Assembly: GCA_030425385.1 (NCBI GenBank)
Contig: JAUIAH010000020.1
Location: 1-64,000, forward strand
Source: Verrucomicrobiia bacterium
Lineage (GTDB): Bacteria > Verrucomicrobiota > Verrucomicrobiia > Verrucomicrobiales > DEV007
Length of the DNA stretch: 64,000 nucleotides
Direction: 5' to 3'
Every line of letters begins with the position of its first letter. Position 1 is the stretch's first letter. A program made the translations under genes and the position numbers. This document shows, piece after piece, positions 35,983 to 46,600 of this stretch. The notes beneath the pieces are model-generated. The model did not search any database and was not told where the DNA came from. It saw only the letters and a program-made list of their open reading frames with translations.

Positions 35983-38457
35983 ATGGACGACTCCCTCTTT
36001 CAGAAACTCACGCTTCCCGACCTCTGGCAGCAGCAGGCCGTCAGCGCTCTGCGCGAAGGGCGCGATGTCATCGTCGATGCGCCCACTGGTGCGGGAAAGA
36101 CACGTGTCTTCGAGCTCATCGCCGGCCCCCCTGCCTGGCGTAAGTCTCACAGACAAGCTATCTACACCGTCCCCACCCGCGCCCTCGCCAATGACAAATG
36201 GGCGGAGTGGGACGAAGCTGGATGGGACGTGGGAATCGCCACTGGAGACATCGCGATCAACACCTCGGCACCCGTGGTGGTCGCTACACTAGAGACCCAA
36301 CGAGAGCGCTTTCTCCGAGGAGACGGGCCCGCGCTCTTGGTCGTGGACGAGTATCAAATGATCTCAGATCCCACGCGCGGGCTGCACTATGAGTTGGTGC
36401 TCACTTTAGCTCCGCGAGAAACCCAGCTCCTCCTTCTCAGTGGCAGTGTGGGCAATCCCGAGCGCATTGCCAAATGGCTCGCGGCTTCCGAGCGCGAAGT
36501 GGAAGTCGTGCAAGTGAAAGAGCGTCCCGTGCCACTCGATGAGGTCCACGTGTTAGGACTTCCTCACCAAGCCCCCAAGGCCATCAAGGGATTCTGGCCG
36601 CGGCTCGCCGCCGAAGTCCTTCTCGCGGACATGGCACCGCTGCTCATCTTTGTCCCCCACCGCAAAGGCACGGAGAAAGTGGCTCGACAGATCGCCGAAG
36701 TCCTCCCCGCCCGCGATCCTCTGGTCCTCACACCCCTACAAGAGCAGCTTGCCGGAAAAGAGCTCTCCCGGCTCTTGGCCAAGCGCATCTGCTACCATCA
36801 CAGCGGTCTGCACTATGAACTACGCGCTAGTTTGTTAGAACCGCTCGCCCGGAGCGGTCAACTCCGCGTGATTGTAGCAACCATGGGCCTTGCGGCTGGG
36901 ATCAATTTCTCCGTGCGGTCCGTCTTTGTTGCTGAGTCCACTTACCACGACGGCCCCTTCCTCCATCACTTGCAGCCGGATGAACTCTTACAAATGTTCG
37001 GTCGAGCAGGTCGACGCGGAAAGGACACTGTAGGCTATGTGGTCCATGGCGATAAGAATCCACGCCTCACGGACGCACGCCATCGTGATCTCCGTCGCGC
37101 CAATGAGATTGATTGGCCCACGCTGATCCGCATCATGCACCAAGCGGCGACTCACGGCATCGCCCCTTTCCAAGCCGCCGCCGATTTCTCTGGACGCCTC
37201 TTCAGCGATCAACCAATCGCTCTTGGCAGCGAAGGCAAGGCTCCCACAGATTCTTCTGACACTCCCACAGGAAATCAGAATCGCTTTGGACTTCGCCCCA
37301 CGCGCCGCGAAATTCTCAACGCGCAAGGCCAGTGGGAGCCCTTCGATAAGGCACGATGGGGCACCATCACCCTCACAGAAGCCAAAGTTTACCGCCAAGA
37401 CGCCTGGCGCGAGGCGAAGCGCGACTTTGACCTCATCGCCAAACGCACCCGCTTGGGCCGAGCCAAGAAGCTTGAAGATGACACCGGCCCATTCCTCGCG
37501 AAAGAGATTGTGTTAGCCACTCGCCCAGATACGGAAAGCCCTTGGCGGGTCAGCAAAGCCTTGCGCAAACGCCTGCCTCGTTCGTTGGGAAAGCCCTTTG
37601 AAGATGCGCACGCGCACCTTCCCGCCATCCTCCAGGAACTCACTCCTCAGTTGGAAGGTGGAAGGCCCCTTACACCCTCACAGACAGACACGCTTCTCGC
37701 AGTCGATGTCGACTTTCGTGCGATTGACGTGCGTGCCTACCGAGATCAGTCAAACAGCTATCTCATCGATCCGCCTGAACGAATGGCAGACCTTGAGCAA
37801 GACACAGGCATCGTCGCGGCTCATGCGGCCACCACTGTCGAGCCGCCTCCAGACAGCCCGGTCCACGCCTGGCGCGCCCTCGGTCTGATCGATGCGGACG
37901 GCACGCCTACCCGGCGCGGCATCCTCTTCAGCTACTTTTATCACGGTGAAGGTCTCGCCATCGCCGCTGGATTGGAACAGGAATCCTACCCAATCGATGA
38001 GCTTCTCTGGCACTTGGCAAACTTGCGCAGCGGGCACCGATTTCGTTCTTTGGAAGATGGTGAGGGTGAACGCCTCAGCACAGTCTGCCGGCAAACTTAC
38101 GGGCCCGTGCATCACGCGGGCTATCTGCGCCTGGGGCTACCCTTACAATATGGCGAAGGTGCCGCAGAAGCCCTCCGTTCGCACTTCGAAGGGCGTCGGC
38201 CGACATCCCACGACGAAGATGGCTTCGGACGCGGCGACATCGAGCGGGTCGTGCACGAATGGCTCAGCCTCCTTCGACAGATCGTCCACGCGCCAGAGTA
38301 TCCATGGGAGAGATGGCAATCTTTCCAGGCACAAGCCGCCCTTCTGTTAGACCAGTATAAGCCCAAGCAGCAACACCTTGCTCTCTCTAGCCTGAACGCG
38401 CAACAGCGCCAACCCTTCACCCGTCACCGCCTGCATTTCTCCGACTTGCGACGATGA
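35983..38457 (+). CDS. Ski2-like superfamily 2 helicase
   Basis: An 824-aa cytoplasmic helicase. Walker A is APTGAGKT (33-40), motif II is DEYQ (122-125), motif III is SGSVGN, and motif VI is QMFGRAGRRG (about 336-345). GRAGRRG is typical of the Ski2-like/MTR4 group. It binds and remodels RNA or DNA using ATP. The C-terminal 400 residues show no domain I recognise, although the end is rich in Gln and Leu. It starts 59 nt after prc on the same strand. DEYQ in place of DExH is a family variant, not an inactivating change. Confidence 0.85.
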   Translation: MDDSLFQKLTLPDLWQQQAVSALREGRDVIVDAPTGAGKTRVFELIAGPPAWRKSHRQAIYTVPTRALANDKWAEWDEAGWDVGIATGDIAINTSAPVVVATLETQRERFLRGDGPALLVVDEYQMISDPTRGLHYELVLTLAPRETQLLLLSGSVGNPERIAKWLAASEREVEVVQVKERPVPLDEVHVLGLPHQAPKAIKGFWPRLAAEVLLADMAPLLIFVPHRKGTEKVARQIAEVLPARDPLVLTPLQEQLAGKELSRLLAKRICYHHSGLHYELRASLLEPLARSGQLRVIVATMGLAAGINFSVRSVFVAESTYHDGPFLHHLQPDELLQMFGRAGRRGKDTVGYVVHGDKNPRLTDARHRDLRRANEIDWPTLIRIMHQAATHGIAPFQAAADFSGRLFSDQPIALGSEGKAPTDSSDTPTGNQNRFGLRPTRREILNAQGQWEPFDKARWGTITLTEAKVYRQDAWREAKRDFDLIAKRTRLGRAKKLEDDTGPFLAKEIVLATRPDTESPWRVSKALRKRLPRSLGKPFEDAHAHLPAILQELTPQLEGGRPLTPSQTDTLLAVDVDFRAIDVRAYRDQSNSYLIDPPERMADLEQDTGIVAAHAATTVEPPPDSPVHAWRALGLIDADGTPTRRGILFSYFYHGEGLAIAAGLEQESYPIDELLWHLANLRSGHRFRSLEDGEGERLSTVCRQTYGPVHHAGYLRLGLPLQYGEGAAEALRSHFEGRRPTSHDEDGFGRGDIERVVHEWLSLLRQIVHAPEYPWERWQSFQAQAALLLDQYKPKQQHLALSSLNAQQRQPFTRHRLHFSDLRR

Positions 38458-38538
38458 TTATCGCTCTCGAAGGCCCCAAAGATGCGATAACCGTCGACAC
38501 CTCGCCCTAGCAAGCCTCCCATTCTCTCCTCACTCATC

Positions 38539-39171
38539 TCACTCATCTCCTCTCAACAACGCTTCAATCCCATTCCAAACGGTTTCCGCCATGATCTTAT
38601 GCCCGTCTTCGTTGGGATGGACGCGATCATCAAGGTTATAGCGTTCCACCCCTGCGATGCCTTTGAGGAGGAAGGGAATCAACGTGAGCTTCTCTGACTC
38701 TGCCACACGCGGATAGACGGCTTGAAAGGCCTCCACGTATTCCTTACCCATGTTGTCTGGCATCTCCATGCCGACGAGCACGATGGCAATGTCAGGCGAC
38801 TTCTCCCGCGCCATGGCCACCATCGCCTTCAGGTTCTTCTCCATTTCGTCCGCCTTGAGCCCACGCAAGCCATCGTTTCCTCCCAGAGCGATAATCAACA
38901 TGTCCGCAGGCCGCTTCATGAGCCATCGCAAACGCGCAAGCCCATTCTTGGTCGTGTCTCCACTGCGACCGCCATTGATGACTTTCCAAGGCTCACCGGC
39001 GGCCTCGAGCCGCTTCTGAATCAAGGCCGGGTAGGCATCTTCTTTGGCGATGCCATAGCCCGCCGTCAGGCTATCGCCCAGGATGACGAGGCGCTTCTCC
39101 GCCGCGAGTAATGGGAAAAGGAGGTTGCCGAGCCACCAAATCAAGGCCCCTGTCAGGCATACATTTCGCAT
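38539..39171 (-). CDS. tesA: SGNH-family esterase/lysophospholipase (TesA-like)
   Basis: The ATG at 39171 (MRNVCLTGALIWWLGNLL) gives a 210-aa exported protein, close to the E. coli TesA length. The blocks of the SGNH family are all there: GDSLTAGYG with Ser34, GGRSGDT, GGND at 97-100, and a final DDRVHPNEDGH supplying Asp and His. TesA-type enzymes hydrolyse acyl esters and thioesters in the periplasm. It is divergent from the ABC ATPase/permease pair, with 40 nt between the starts, the same arrangement as tesA-ybbA-ybbP in E. coli, which strengthens the assignment. Confidence 0.9.
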   Translation of the reverse strand: MRNVCLTGALIWWLGNLLFPLLAAEKRLVILGDSLTAGYGIAKEDAYPALIQKRLEAAGEPWKVINGGRSGDTTKNGLARLRWLMKRPADMLIIALGGNDGLRGLKADEMEKNLKAMVAMAREKSPDIAIVLVGMEMPDNMGKEYVEAFQAVYPRVAESEKLTLIPFLLKGIAGVERYNLDDRVHPNEDGHKIMAETVWNGIEALLRGDE

Positions 39172-39211
39172 GCGACACGTTATCGTAGGGACAACCTCAA
39201 CGCAATCTTTC

Positions 39212-39895
39212 ATGCCCATCCTCCACGTCGACCAAGTTAGTAAAGTCTACCCCTCCGGTGAGGGTGATCTCACCGTGTTAGAGAATGTGAGCTTCCATCT
39301 AGATGCCGGCGCCACCTGCGCCATCGTTGGCCCTTCGGGAAGCGGCAAGACCACCTTGTTAGGGCTCTGTGCCGGGCTCGACGTGCCGACCAGCGGTGAC
39401 GTACGACTGGATAATCAGGCCTTGAAGGACTTGAATGAAGACGGTCGCGCCGCGCTCCGTCGTGAACGCACCGGATTCATCTTCCAGAATTTCCAACTCA
39501 TGCCCAGCCTGACAGCCTTGGAGAATGTGCTCATTCCGTTAGAGCTGCTGGGCAAGCGGCCGCAGCCGCCTCACGCTCTGGATTTGCTGGAGCGCGTCGG
39601 ATTGAAGGAACGCGCCACCCACTATCCCTCACAAATGTCTGGTGGAGAACAACAACGCGTGGCTATCGCGCGCGCCTTCATTCATCAACCCGCGCTTCTC
39701 TTTGCAGACGAGCCCACCGGCAATCTCGACGAGAGCACCAGTCATCTCATTGAAGACATGCTCTTCGAACTGAATCGGGAGGCAGGCACCGCGCTCCTCC
39801 TCGTCACCCATGACCCCGAGTTGGCCAAACGCACCGAACGCACCCTCACCATGGCCGGGGGTCGCCTGCAGAGCACCACACAGAACGCGTCATGA
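39212..39895 (+). CDS. ybbA: ABC transporter ATP-binding protein (YbbA/LolD-like)
   Basis: From the ATG at 39212 the product is 227 aa, essentially the YbbA length. Walker A is GPSGSGKT (40-47), the signature is MSGGEQQRVAIARAF, Walker B is LLFADEPTG, and the switch His is in LLLVTHDPELA. This is the MacB/LolD class of ATPases, which drive mechanotransmission or lipoprotein/lipid extraction rather than ordinary import. Its TGA overlaps the ATG of the permease gene by 4 nt, so they form one complex. Confidence 0.93.
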   Translation: MPILHVDQVSKVYPSGEGDLTVLENVSFHLDAGATCAIVGPSGSGKTTLLGLCAGLDVPTSGDVRLDNQALKDLNEDGRAALRRERTGFIFQNFQLMPSLTALENVLIPLELLGKRPQPPHALDLLERVGLKERATHYPSQMSGGEQQRVAIARAFIHQPALLFADEPTGNLDESTSHLIEDMLFELNREAGTALLLVTHDPELAKRTERTLTMAGGRLQSTTQNAS

Positions 39896-42453
39896 ATCGC
39901 AGCTTTTGGCAACAATGGCAGTGGCGCCTCACCATGGCCTGGAGAGACAGTCGGCAGAGTCGGCAACGCCTCCTCCTCTTCTCTAGCCCGCTCGTCTTCG
40001 GCGTTGCCACCTTGGTCGCCATCCAATCCCTGCGCGACAACATTGACGACTCGATCGATGAGCAATCGAAAGCTCTGTTAGGTGCCGATCTCTTACTGTC
40101 TTCTCGACAACCTCTCACAGAAGAGGGCCAAGCACTTCTCCGTGAGATTGGCGGAGATCAGATCCGAGAAGTTTCCTTCACGACCATGGCCTACAGTTCG
40201 AAGGCTGATGAGGCCCGTTTGGTGCATTTGCGAGGAGTGGAAGAAGGGTTTCCCCACTTCAACACCATGGACGTGGCTCCGCTAGACGCCTGGGATCCTT
40301 TCGTGGTGCCTGGCTCTCACGTGATGGAACAAAGCCTCGCCGAGCAGTTGGCGCTTGAGCCCGGAGACACGTTGAAGCTCGGCGATTTGGAATCGCGCAT
40401 GGCTGGCACCCTTCTCTCCTCACCTCCACGGGCGTCCTACTTTGCTGCTTTCTCGCCTCAAGTCGTGCTTCCGTTAGAAGACATCGCCAAGACAAACTTG
40501 CTCACGGAACGCAGCCTCATGTTTCACCGGTATTACATCCGCCTCACGGATGGCACAGACCCTGATGCTCTCGTTGACCGCTTGAAAGACCGCTTCAAGA
40601 CCGAGCGACTCAGTTGGCAAACGGCCGAGAAACGCCGGCGCGACATCAGCAAACAGCTTGATCGCCTCTATCGCTTTCTCAGCCTGGTGAGCCTCGCCTC
40701 CGTCGTCTTGGGTGGCATTGGTATTGGCAGCGCCATTCATCAGCACGTCTCCCGCCGCCTGCGCAGCATTGCCATCCTCCGCTGTTTGGGAGCCACCTCA
40801 AGAGATGCTCTCGCGATCTACCTCCTCCAGGCGCTCGCTTTAGGAGCTCTCGGATGCTTCTTTGGCAGTTTGTTAGGCGTTGCGATTCAGGCCTCCGTGC
40901 CCGCCGTGCTCTCTCAGATCACGCCGCTCGATATCCATTTCAAGCTATCTCTTCCTGCCATTCTCACCGCTGCTGGGCTCAGCCTTCTCATTTGCCTGAG
41001 CTTCGCCATTCTCCCTCTGCTCAAGATCCGACACGTCCCACCTCTGGCCGCGATTCGCGCCGCCCTCCTTCGTCATGGTCGCGGCCGTAGGGAACCATGG
41101 GCCTGGGGTATCGGCGTGATCCTGGCGAGCGCTATTCTTGGGTTTTCCCTCTGGAACCAAGGAGTCTCCTGGCGAGCTCTGGGGACAGGGGGTGGATTGA
41201 TAGGCGTCTTCCTCCTGCTCTGGCTCTTCGCCAAACTCACGATCCTAGCGAGCAGGCGCGTGGTGCGCCCCTGGTGGCCATTCACCTTGCGCCAAGGCCT
41301 CAACAACCTTCACCGTCCTAACAATCAGACCTTAGCCGTCATCATGGCTCTCGGACTCGGCGTGTTCCTGATCGTGACTCTCCTGCTCGTGCAGCGCTTG
41401 CTCCTTGATCAGCTCCGCCAAGAACGGCTCGCGGAGAACGGCAATCTCGTCCTTGTCGACGTACAACCAGACCAGGCCGAGGGCGTGCGGGCTCTCCTGA
41501 CGGAACAACAAACGGAAATCATTCAAAGTGCTCCCATGGTTTCCATGCGGATCGAATCCATCAAAGGACGCTCCGTGGCCGACCTCGTCAAGGATCCTGA
41601 CGCCGATGTGCCCGGGTGGACCGTGCGCCGCGATTTCCGGTCCACCTATCGAGCGCATCTGGACAGCTCGGAGAAACTCATCCAAGGGCAATGGATTGCC
41701 CGCGTTGACAACTACGACTTTGAGTCACCCGCACCCGTCTCACTGGAGGAAGAGATCGCCAAAGATCTCGGGCTCACCATCGGGGACACATTCACCATGA
41801 ATGTCCAGGGGCTCTCACTTCCCATGAAAGTGGTGAATCTGCGAGAGGTCGACTGGGGAAATCTCGGGCTCAACTTCTTCATGGTCTTTCCCGAAGGCAT
41901 CTTCGAGGAAGCACTCGCCTTCTTCGTCTACACCGCCTATGTCCCCGATCCCGCCCAATCAGGTCGTCTGCAAACGGAGCTAGCCAAGGCGTATCCTAGC
42001 ATTTCCGTCATCGACCTCACTCTCATCATCCGCGCCCTGCAGGACATTCTTGATAAAGTCGCCCTCGCCATCCGCTTCATGGCAGCCTTCACCATCCTCA
42101 CAGGCATTCTCATTCTCATCGCCACGCTCATTTCCGGCCGCACCGAGCGCATCCAGCAAATGGCGTTTCTGCGAACGTTAGGCGCGTCCAACAAACAGAT
42201 CTGGCGCATCCTCGCATCGGAATACGCCGCTCTGGGAGCTCTTGCCACCCTCATCGGCATCGGCCTTGCTCTCCTCGCCTTCTGGCCCCTCTCCATGAAG
42301 GTCTTCGACGCATCCTTCCACGTGCCCTTAGGCATCATTGCTAGTGCTCTCGCCATCGGCTCGCTGGCAACACTGTGCATCGGCCTGCTTCTCAGCCGCG
42401 GCCTCACGACGGCACCACCCTTAGAAACCGTCCGTCGCGAGGAAATGAGTTAG
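39892..42453 (+). CDS. ybbP: ABC transporter permease, FtsX/LolC type (YbbP-like)
   Basis: An 853-aa inner-membrane protein (E. coli YbbP is about 804). It has an N-terminal span, a periplasmic domain, two FtsX-like membrane blocks (SLASVVLGGIGIGSAIHQHV with RSIAILRCLGATS; and a C-terminal block with QMAFLRTLGASNKQIW), and a second periplasmic domain between them. The paired LRCLGA/LRTLGA motifs are typical of coupling helices in this family. It acts with the upstream ATPase. The presence of the divergent TesA-like gene suggests a shared role in envelope lipid handling; this is inferred. TTA leucine codons here are mostly followed by G, an example of a wider sequence bias. Confidence 0.92.
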   Translation: MNRSFWQQWQWRLTMAWRDSRQSRQRLLLFSSPLVFGVATLVAIQSLRDNIDDSIDEQSKALLGADLLLSSRQPLTEEGQALLREIGGDQIREVSFTTMAYSSKADEARLVHLRGVEEGFPHFNTMDVAPLDAWDPFVVPGSHVMEQSLAEQLALEPGDTLKLGDLESRMAGTLLSSPPRASYFAAFSPQVVLPLEDIAKTNLLTERSLMFHRYYIRLTDGTDPDALVDRLKDRFKTERLSWQTAEKRRRDISKQLDRLYRFLSLVSLASVVLGGIGIGSAIHQHVSRRLRSIAILRCLGATSRDALAIYLLQALALGALGCFFGSLLGVAIQASVPAVLSQITPLDIHFKLSLPAILTAAGLSLLICLSFAILPLLKIRHVPPLAAIRAALLRHGRGRREPWAWGIGVILASAILGFSLWNQGVSWRALGTGGGLIGVFLLLWLFAKLTILASRRVVRPWWPFTLRQGLNNLHRPNNQTLAVIMALGLGVFLIVTLLLVQRLLLDQLRQERLAENGNLVLVDVQPDQAEGVRALLTEQQTEIIQSAPMVSMRIESIKGRSVADLVKDPDADVPGWTVRRDFRSTYRAHLDSSEKLIQGQWIARVDNYDFESPAPVSLEEEIAKDLGLTIGDTFTMNVQGLSLPMKVVNLREVDWGNLGLNFFMVFPEGIFEEALAFFVYTAYVPDPAQSGRLQTELAKAYPSISVIDLTLIIRALQDILDKVALAIRFMAAFTILTGILILIATLISGRTERIQQMAFLRTLGASNKQIWRILASEYAALGALATLIGIGLALLAFWPLSMKVFDASFHVPLGIIASALAIGSLATLCIGLLLSRGLTTAPPLETVRREEMS

Positions 42454-42462
42454 CCGCGGACC

Positions 42463-43470
42463 TCATTTCACAACTGGGGCCAAGTAGATATTCCGGTACT
42501 TCACCGCCGTGTGATCCCCTTGAAGGTGGATGGGGCCGGGGGCTCCTGGGTCCGTGTGCACCGCCCCGCCCGTGGGGTTTCGCACAGGTTGGTTATCGAT
42601 CACCTTGACGCCATTGAGCACCACGGTCACGTGCTGATCGACGAGGGTGAGATCATAGGTCTGCCATTCGCCTCCCACCTTACCCGCGTTTACCGACGGC
42701 TCAATGAGACCAAAGATAGCGCCGACTCCCTGAATGCCTTGCATGGGGCTGTCGCGATCAACGACCTGGGCTTCATACATGCCGCGCAAATAGACTCCGC
42801 TGTTACGCTTAGCCTCGACGAGGAACTCAAGGTGCAACCAGAAGTCTTCGAACTCGCCATCCGTCCGAAGATTCGCGTAGGCACCCGTGGCACTGAAGTC
42901 CGTCTTAGGTGTTTCGTTGACTAACAACCCCTCCTTCACGCTCCAGCCATTGATCTTGTTAGGCTCATGAGGACGCCAGCCGGTGAGGTCCTTGCCATTG
43001 AAGAGCGCCACAGGATGGCCAAAGCGCACCTTGGCGAGATCAGGCGCCTCCGGCATGGCGGGGAACGGCACGCCATTGAAGTGAGTCGTCGTGGGGGCAC
43101 CGTCCTTCGGTGTGCGCACCAGAGTTCCCTGGAGGTTGCCATTGGTGAGACCCACCTCAACCACCGGGGGCGCTGCACCAGCGTCCTTGCGGCGATCACG
43201 ATTCCGCTTCATGACAAATGTAAGGCGCCCATCGCGCACCTCTTGGACTTCCCACGGACCATCCGGACCCACGTGCAGCCGCATGTAGACGATTGGGGTC
43301 CCCTCATTCTCCTCAAAACGCATCCACGCGGGTTCTCCCGAATCGAGCGTCAACGACCAGCCACCTAACATTGCTCTCGGAATGTAGGGAGCTTTCCTTT
43401 CGCGTTCGGGGGCGACTTGAGCCGACAGGCTTGCTGCAGATAATGTTAGAAGGAGGAGTATCTTGTGCAT
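42463..43470 (-). CDS. Secreted DUF1080 (3-keto-disaccharide hydrolase-type) protein
   Basis: A 335-aa protein with a signal peptide (ILLLLTLSAASLSAQ). Residues 150-335 form the DUF1080 domain, a concanavalin-like fold: LFNGKDLTGWR, GWSVKEGLLVN, EFLVEAKRNSGVYLRG, GEWQTYDLTLVD and a closing GPIHLQGDHTAVKYRNIYL. The N-terminal 130 residues are a separate beta-rich domain. Members of this family act on 3-keto sugars or bind glycans. DUF1080 genes are strongly expanded in Verrucomicrobia and Planctomycetes. It is convergent with ybbP with only 9 nt between the stops. Confidence 0.88.
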   Translation of the reverse strand: MHKILLLLTLSAASLSAQVAPERERKAPYIPRAMLGGWSLTLDSGEPAWMRFEENEGTPIVYMRLHVGPDGPWEVQEVRDGRLTFVMKRNRDRRKDAGAAPPVVEVGLTNGNLQGTLVRTPKDGAPTTTHFNGVPFPAMPEAPDLAKVRFGHPVALFNGKDLTGWRPHEPNKINGWSVKEGLLVNETPKTDFSATGAYANLRTDGEFEDFWLHLEFLVEAKRNSGVYLRGMYEAQVVDRDSPMQGIQGVGAIFGLIEPSVNAGKVGGEWQTYDLTLVDQHVTVVLNGVKVIDNQPVRNPTGGAVHTDPGAPGPIHLQGDHTAVKYRNIYLAPVVK

Positions 43471-43507
43471 CTTAAGGGAATCGAAACTTGGAGAATATGC
43501 TCATGGA

Positions 43508-43620
43508 TCAGACAATCGTCCAGCCGCCATCGACGACCAGAGTGTGTCCCGTGATCATGGGCACATGCCCATCCCCGCATGCTTGACGCGAAGCCCGCAA
43601 GCTGGATGTCTGGGCGATCT
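43508..43620 (-). pseudogene. 3' remnant of a short-chain dehydrogenase/reductase gene
   Basis: The minus strand reads VPMITGHTLVVDGGWTIV then TGA (43508-43510). That is the typical C-terminal strand of classical short-chain dehydrogenases (ITGH-L-VDGG), preceded by a stretch that no longer aligns well. No Rossmann motif, catalytic Tyr-x3-Lys or start codon exists upstream, because the second CotH giant's stop codon lies at 43632. Only the tail of a once complete gene is left, in the 161-nt gap between two intact genes. Confidence 0.7.
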
Positions 43621-43631
43621 GCGACCGCTGC

Positions 43632-46600
43632 TTACTTCACAATACCCCGGTAATATCCGGTCGTTCCTTGAACACGGGCGTCGTCCACGTCTTCGTAAGC
43701 GTCGGTGATGTCTGTAGCAATGACCGTCCAGTTGACCAAGTCCGTGGAGAACTCCAAATCATAGGTGGTTCCTTCAGGCAAGGCGATGGCGACACCAGCG
43801 GCGGTGGTTGCAATGCCAGTGATCTCGATGTTCCCATCGGGATCTCCACCACCAGATCCACTATTCTCTGATTCGGTGTAGGCACCAGGCGAACCACCAT
43901 CGGTGGCGATCCAATTGCTTGCTTGATTGCCATAGGTGGTGAGTCCGCGCCGCTCAAGCGATGCGCCCCCGCCATCTGCTTCGGAAGGCCATGGACTGCC
44001 ATTGTCATAATCAATGCGATCCACCGTGACATAGCGATAGTCGAGTCCTCCATTCCCATCCTCCACGGCTTCTCCTGGACGTTGAAGTCTTAGAGACTCG
44101 CCCGCATTGTCCAGGCGACCCGAGAAGGGGCCAAAGACTTGCACCGAGGATGGAAGCCCGTGCGCCGCTCGGAAAGTGTCAGGATCCGTGGAGACGATCA
44201 GGGCCAATTCTCCGGCACCTAATTGACTGCCGGAAGGGAACTCAAAGTCAATCCCACTCACGCGCCAGACATGGTCAGGATAGGCTGGATCGTGGAGGAG
44301 CGCGGCGGCGTCCGTGTGATTCTTGATTTCCACGTACTCAACGCCGTCCGATTCCAGAGGATGATACATCACTTCCGTGATGACGACCGGACTGATGGCC
44401 GGACCCGCATTGGGACCTCCCAACGTGGGCTCCTGTTGCAACACATCCTGCGCATCACCGTCACGCGTGACATAGCGGCCCACTGTGGTGCCAGGATCCG
44501 TGTCCCCAAATGAGAACCCATCGCGATAGCCAGTCAATTCCCCTTCCGGCGTGGCAGAGAAGAGCCACACACTTTCTCCTTCCGACCGCAGGCCAAAGGC
44601 ATTGCCAAAGAATCCGTCCGGGAGATCCGTATTGTTCGCCGGATCGTTGTCATTGTCCGCTCGAAAGACCAGATAGGCTCCCGCCGGAAGCATGGTTCCT
44701 GACGGAATGGCGAATTTCATGGGCTCGCTGGCCTGATCCGTGAGCCACCAGCCGCTGATATCCACGGCGGCATCACTGGCATTGTAGATCTCAATGGCAT
44801 CACTCTCATTAGGGCTAGGGTTTGCCAACACCTCGTTAACGACCACAGCAGGCGGTGTGTCCCCCACGGCTCCGGGAGAGCCACCCTTCGCTGAGGTATC
44901 GACCGTCCACTGGGCGGGGTCTGATAAGTCCACGCCCGGAGCCGGATCAGCGAGAGTGAGTGAGAATCCAAACGTATCGGGAGTCGTCGGCCACGGGGCG
45001 CGATCATTGTAAGCGAAACGGTGCACCATTTCTTCCCCGCGGTGAATGGCGATGGTTTCTCCACCATTTGCCAATTGTCCCACATACTCGCCCGCGATCC
45101 TCACATCTCCATAGCGGGCGGCAAACGCTTCTTCATCAGAGACGATCACCACGCGCTGCCCCGGCTTGAGCAATTGCACTTCCGACTCCGAGAAATCAAA
45201 CGCGATCCCCTCTGTCAAACGCACGTCGCCTAAGTACATCGAACGGTCACTGACATTCATCAATTCAATAAACTCGAACAAATCCTCATGGAAGTATCCT
45301 TCCCCTTGCTCATCGGTATTCCCATCATTGGGGTGATACTGGATCTCGCTTACTAACAGATTCTCAGCACTCGCGGGGACACCATCCATGACCACGGCAG
45401 TACGAGCGACCCCCGCCCAGTGCTCTTCGCGCTTGGCTCGATAGGTGATTTCCATATCCTCCGTCACCTCAATGGTCTTCCCAGCTTTGATCGCCTGAGG
45501 GTTCACTTCGCCACCAGGCAGACGCGGATCGGACCCGTCTAGGGTGTAGTAGACTTCCTGGGGAGAGAAGAGTGTGCCTCCAGAGCGCACCGTGATCTGA
45601 TCCCCAGAAGCCAACACGCCCGCATGGTCCATGCCCGCTTGGATCGTGAATTGCTCGTCCATCCACTCCATACGAGCCGTGAACCACCCTTTCAAATGCA
45701 CCACCTCGCCTTCCCATCCCGTGACGCCATCATTGTAGTCCTTCACATTTCCGGAGTCTGGGCGCGTGCCGGTCCACCGGGCAAAGTTGCGCTCCTGTGC
45801 TTCGCGGATCTGTGCGGCGAAGTCATCGATGATGGCATGGATATTCTCGTCCCGCCACACCGTTCGGCGCAGCTCATGATAGCGATCAATCCACTCCTGC
45901 CAGAATTCCGGCAACACGGCCGTGCCTCCTTTCCGATTGACGCCACTTCCTAACATGTAGCGATACCATCCATGCGTGGCAAAGTAGCTCACCCACTGAT
46001 TGACCACGCGCGCCCGATCATCTGAATCACAGCCCATCGTTCTATCAAAGTCCCAGACAGGACCGTAGAAGAGCTTCCCATTGATCGGCTTGTGGATGTA
46101 TGTGCTCAGGCGCAATCCATCCGGATCACGCGTGAGCGTCCGCAAGAGATACTCATCGATCCACGATTTCGTATCAATGTAATTGCGGTAGCCGGTCTCG
46201 GGATTCTCAGGGTCATCGGAACGCATCGCTTCCACGGCTTGATCCATGTAGCCCTTGAGGGCCGTGTTCTGCTGATTGGTGACGTAGTCTCCCTGGGGCT
46301 CCACCCACACCACGGTCTGGCCTGCTGCTGAGAAGGATTTGTCCCCGCCCGCCTTGCTCACGCGGTCCACTTTCACGATGAAACCGCCATCCTTCCCGCC
46401 GGAAGCCTCCTCTATCTGCACCCGATCATCAGAAATCTTGATCTTCTCCATGAAGGTGTAGACACCGTAGTAGTCATTCTCGTCCAATTCACCGCCATCC
46501 AGATTCATAAACACTTCCACAAAGCGCGTGCGTGGGGCCCACCAGCCCATTTGACGAAAGATCTCATAGGCTAACGGATTCCGCATCAAGGCCCGATCGA

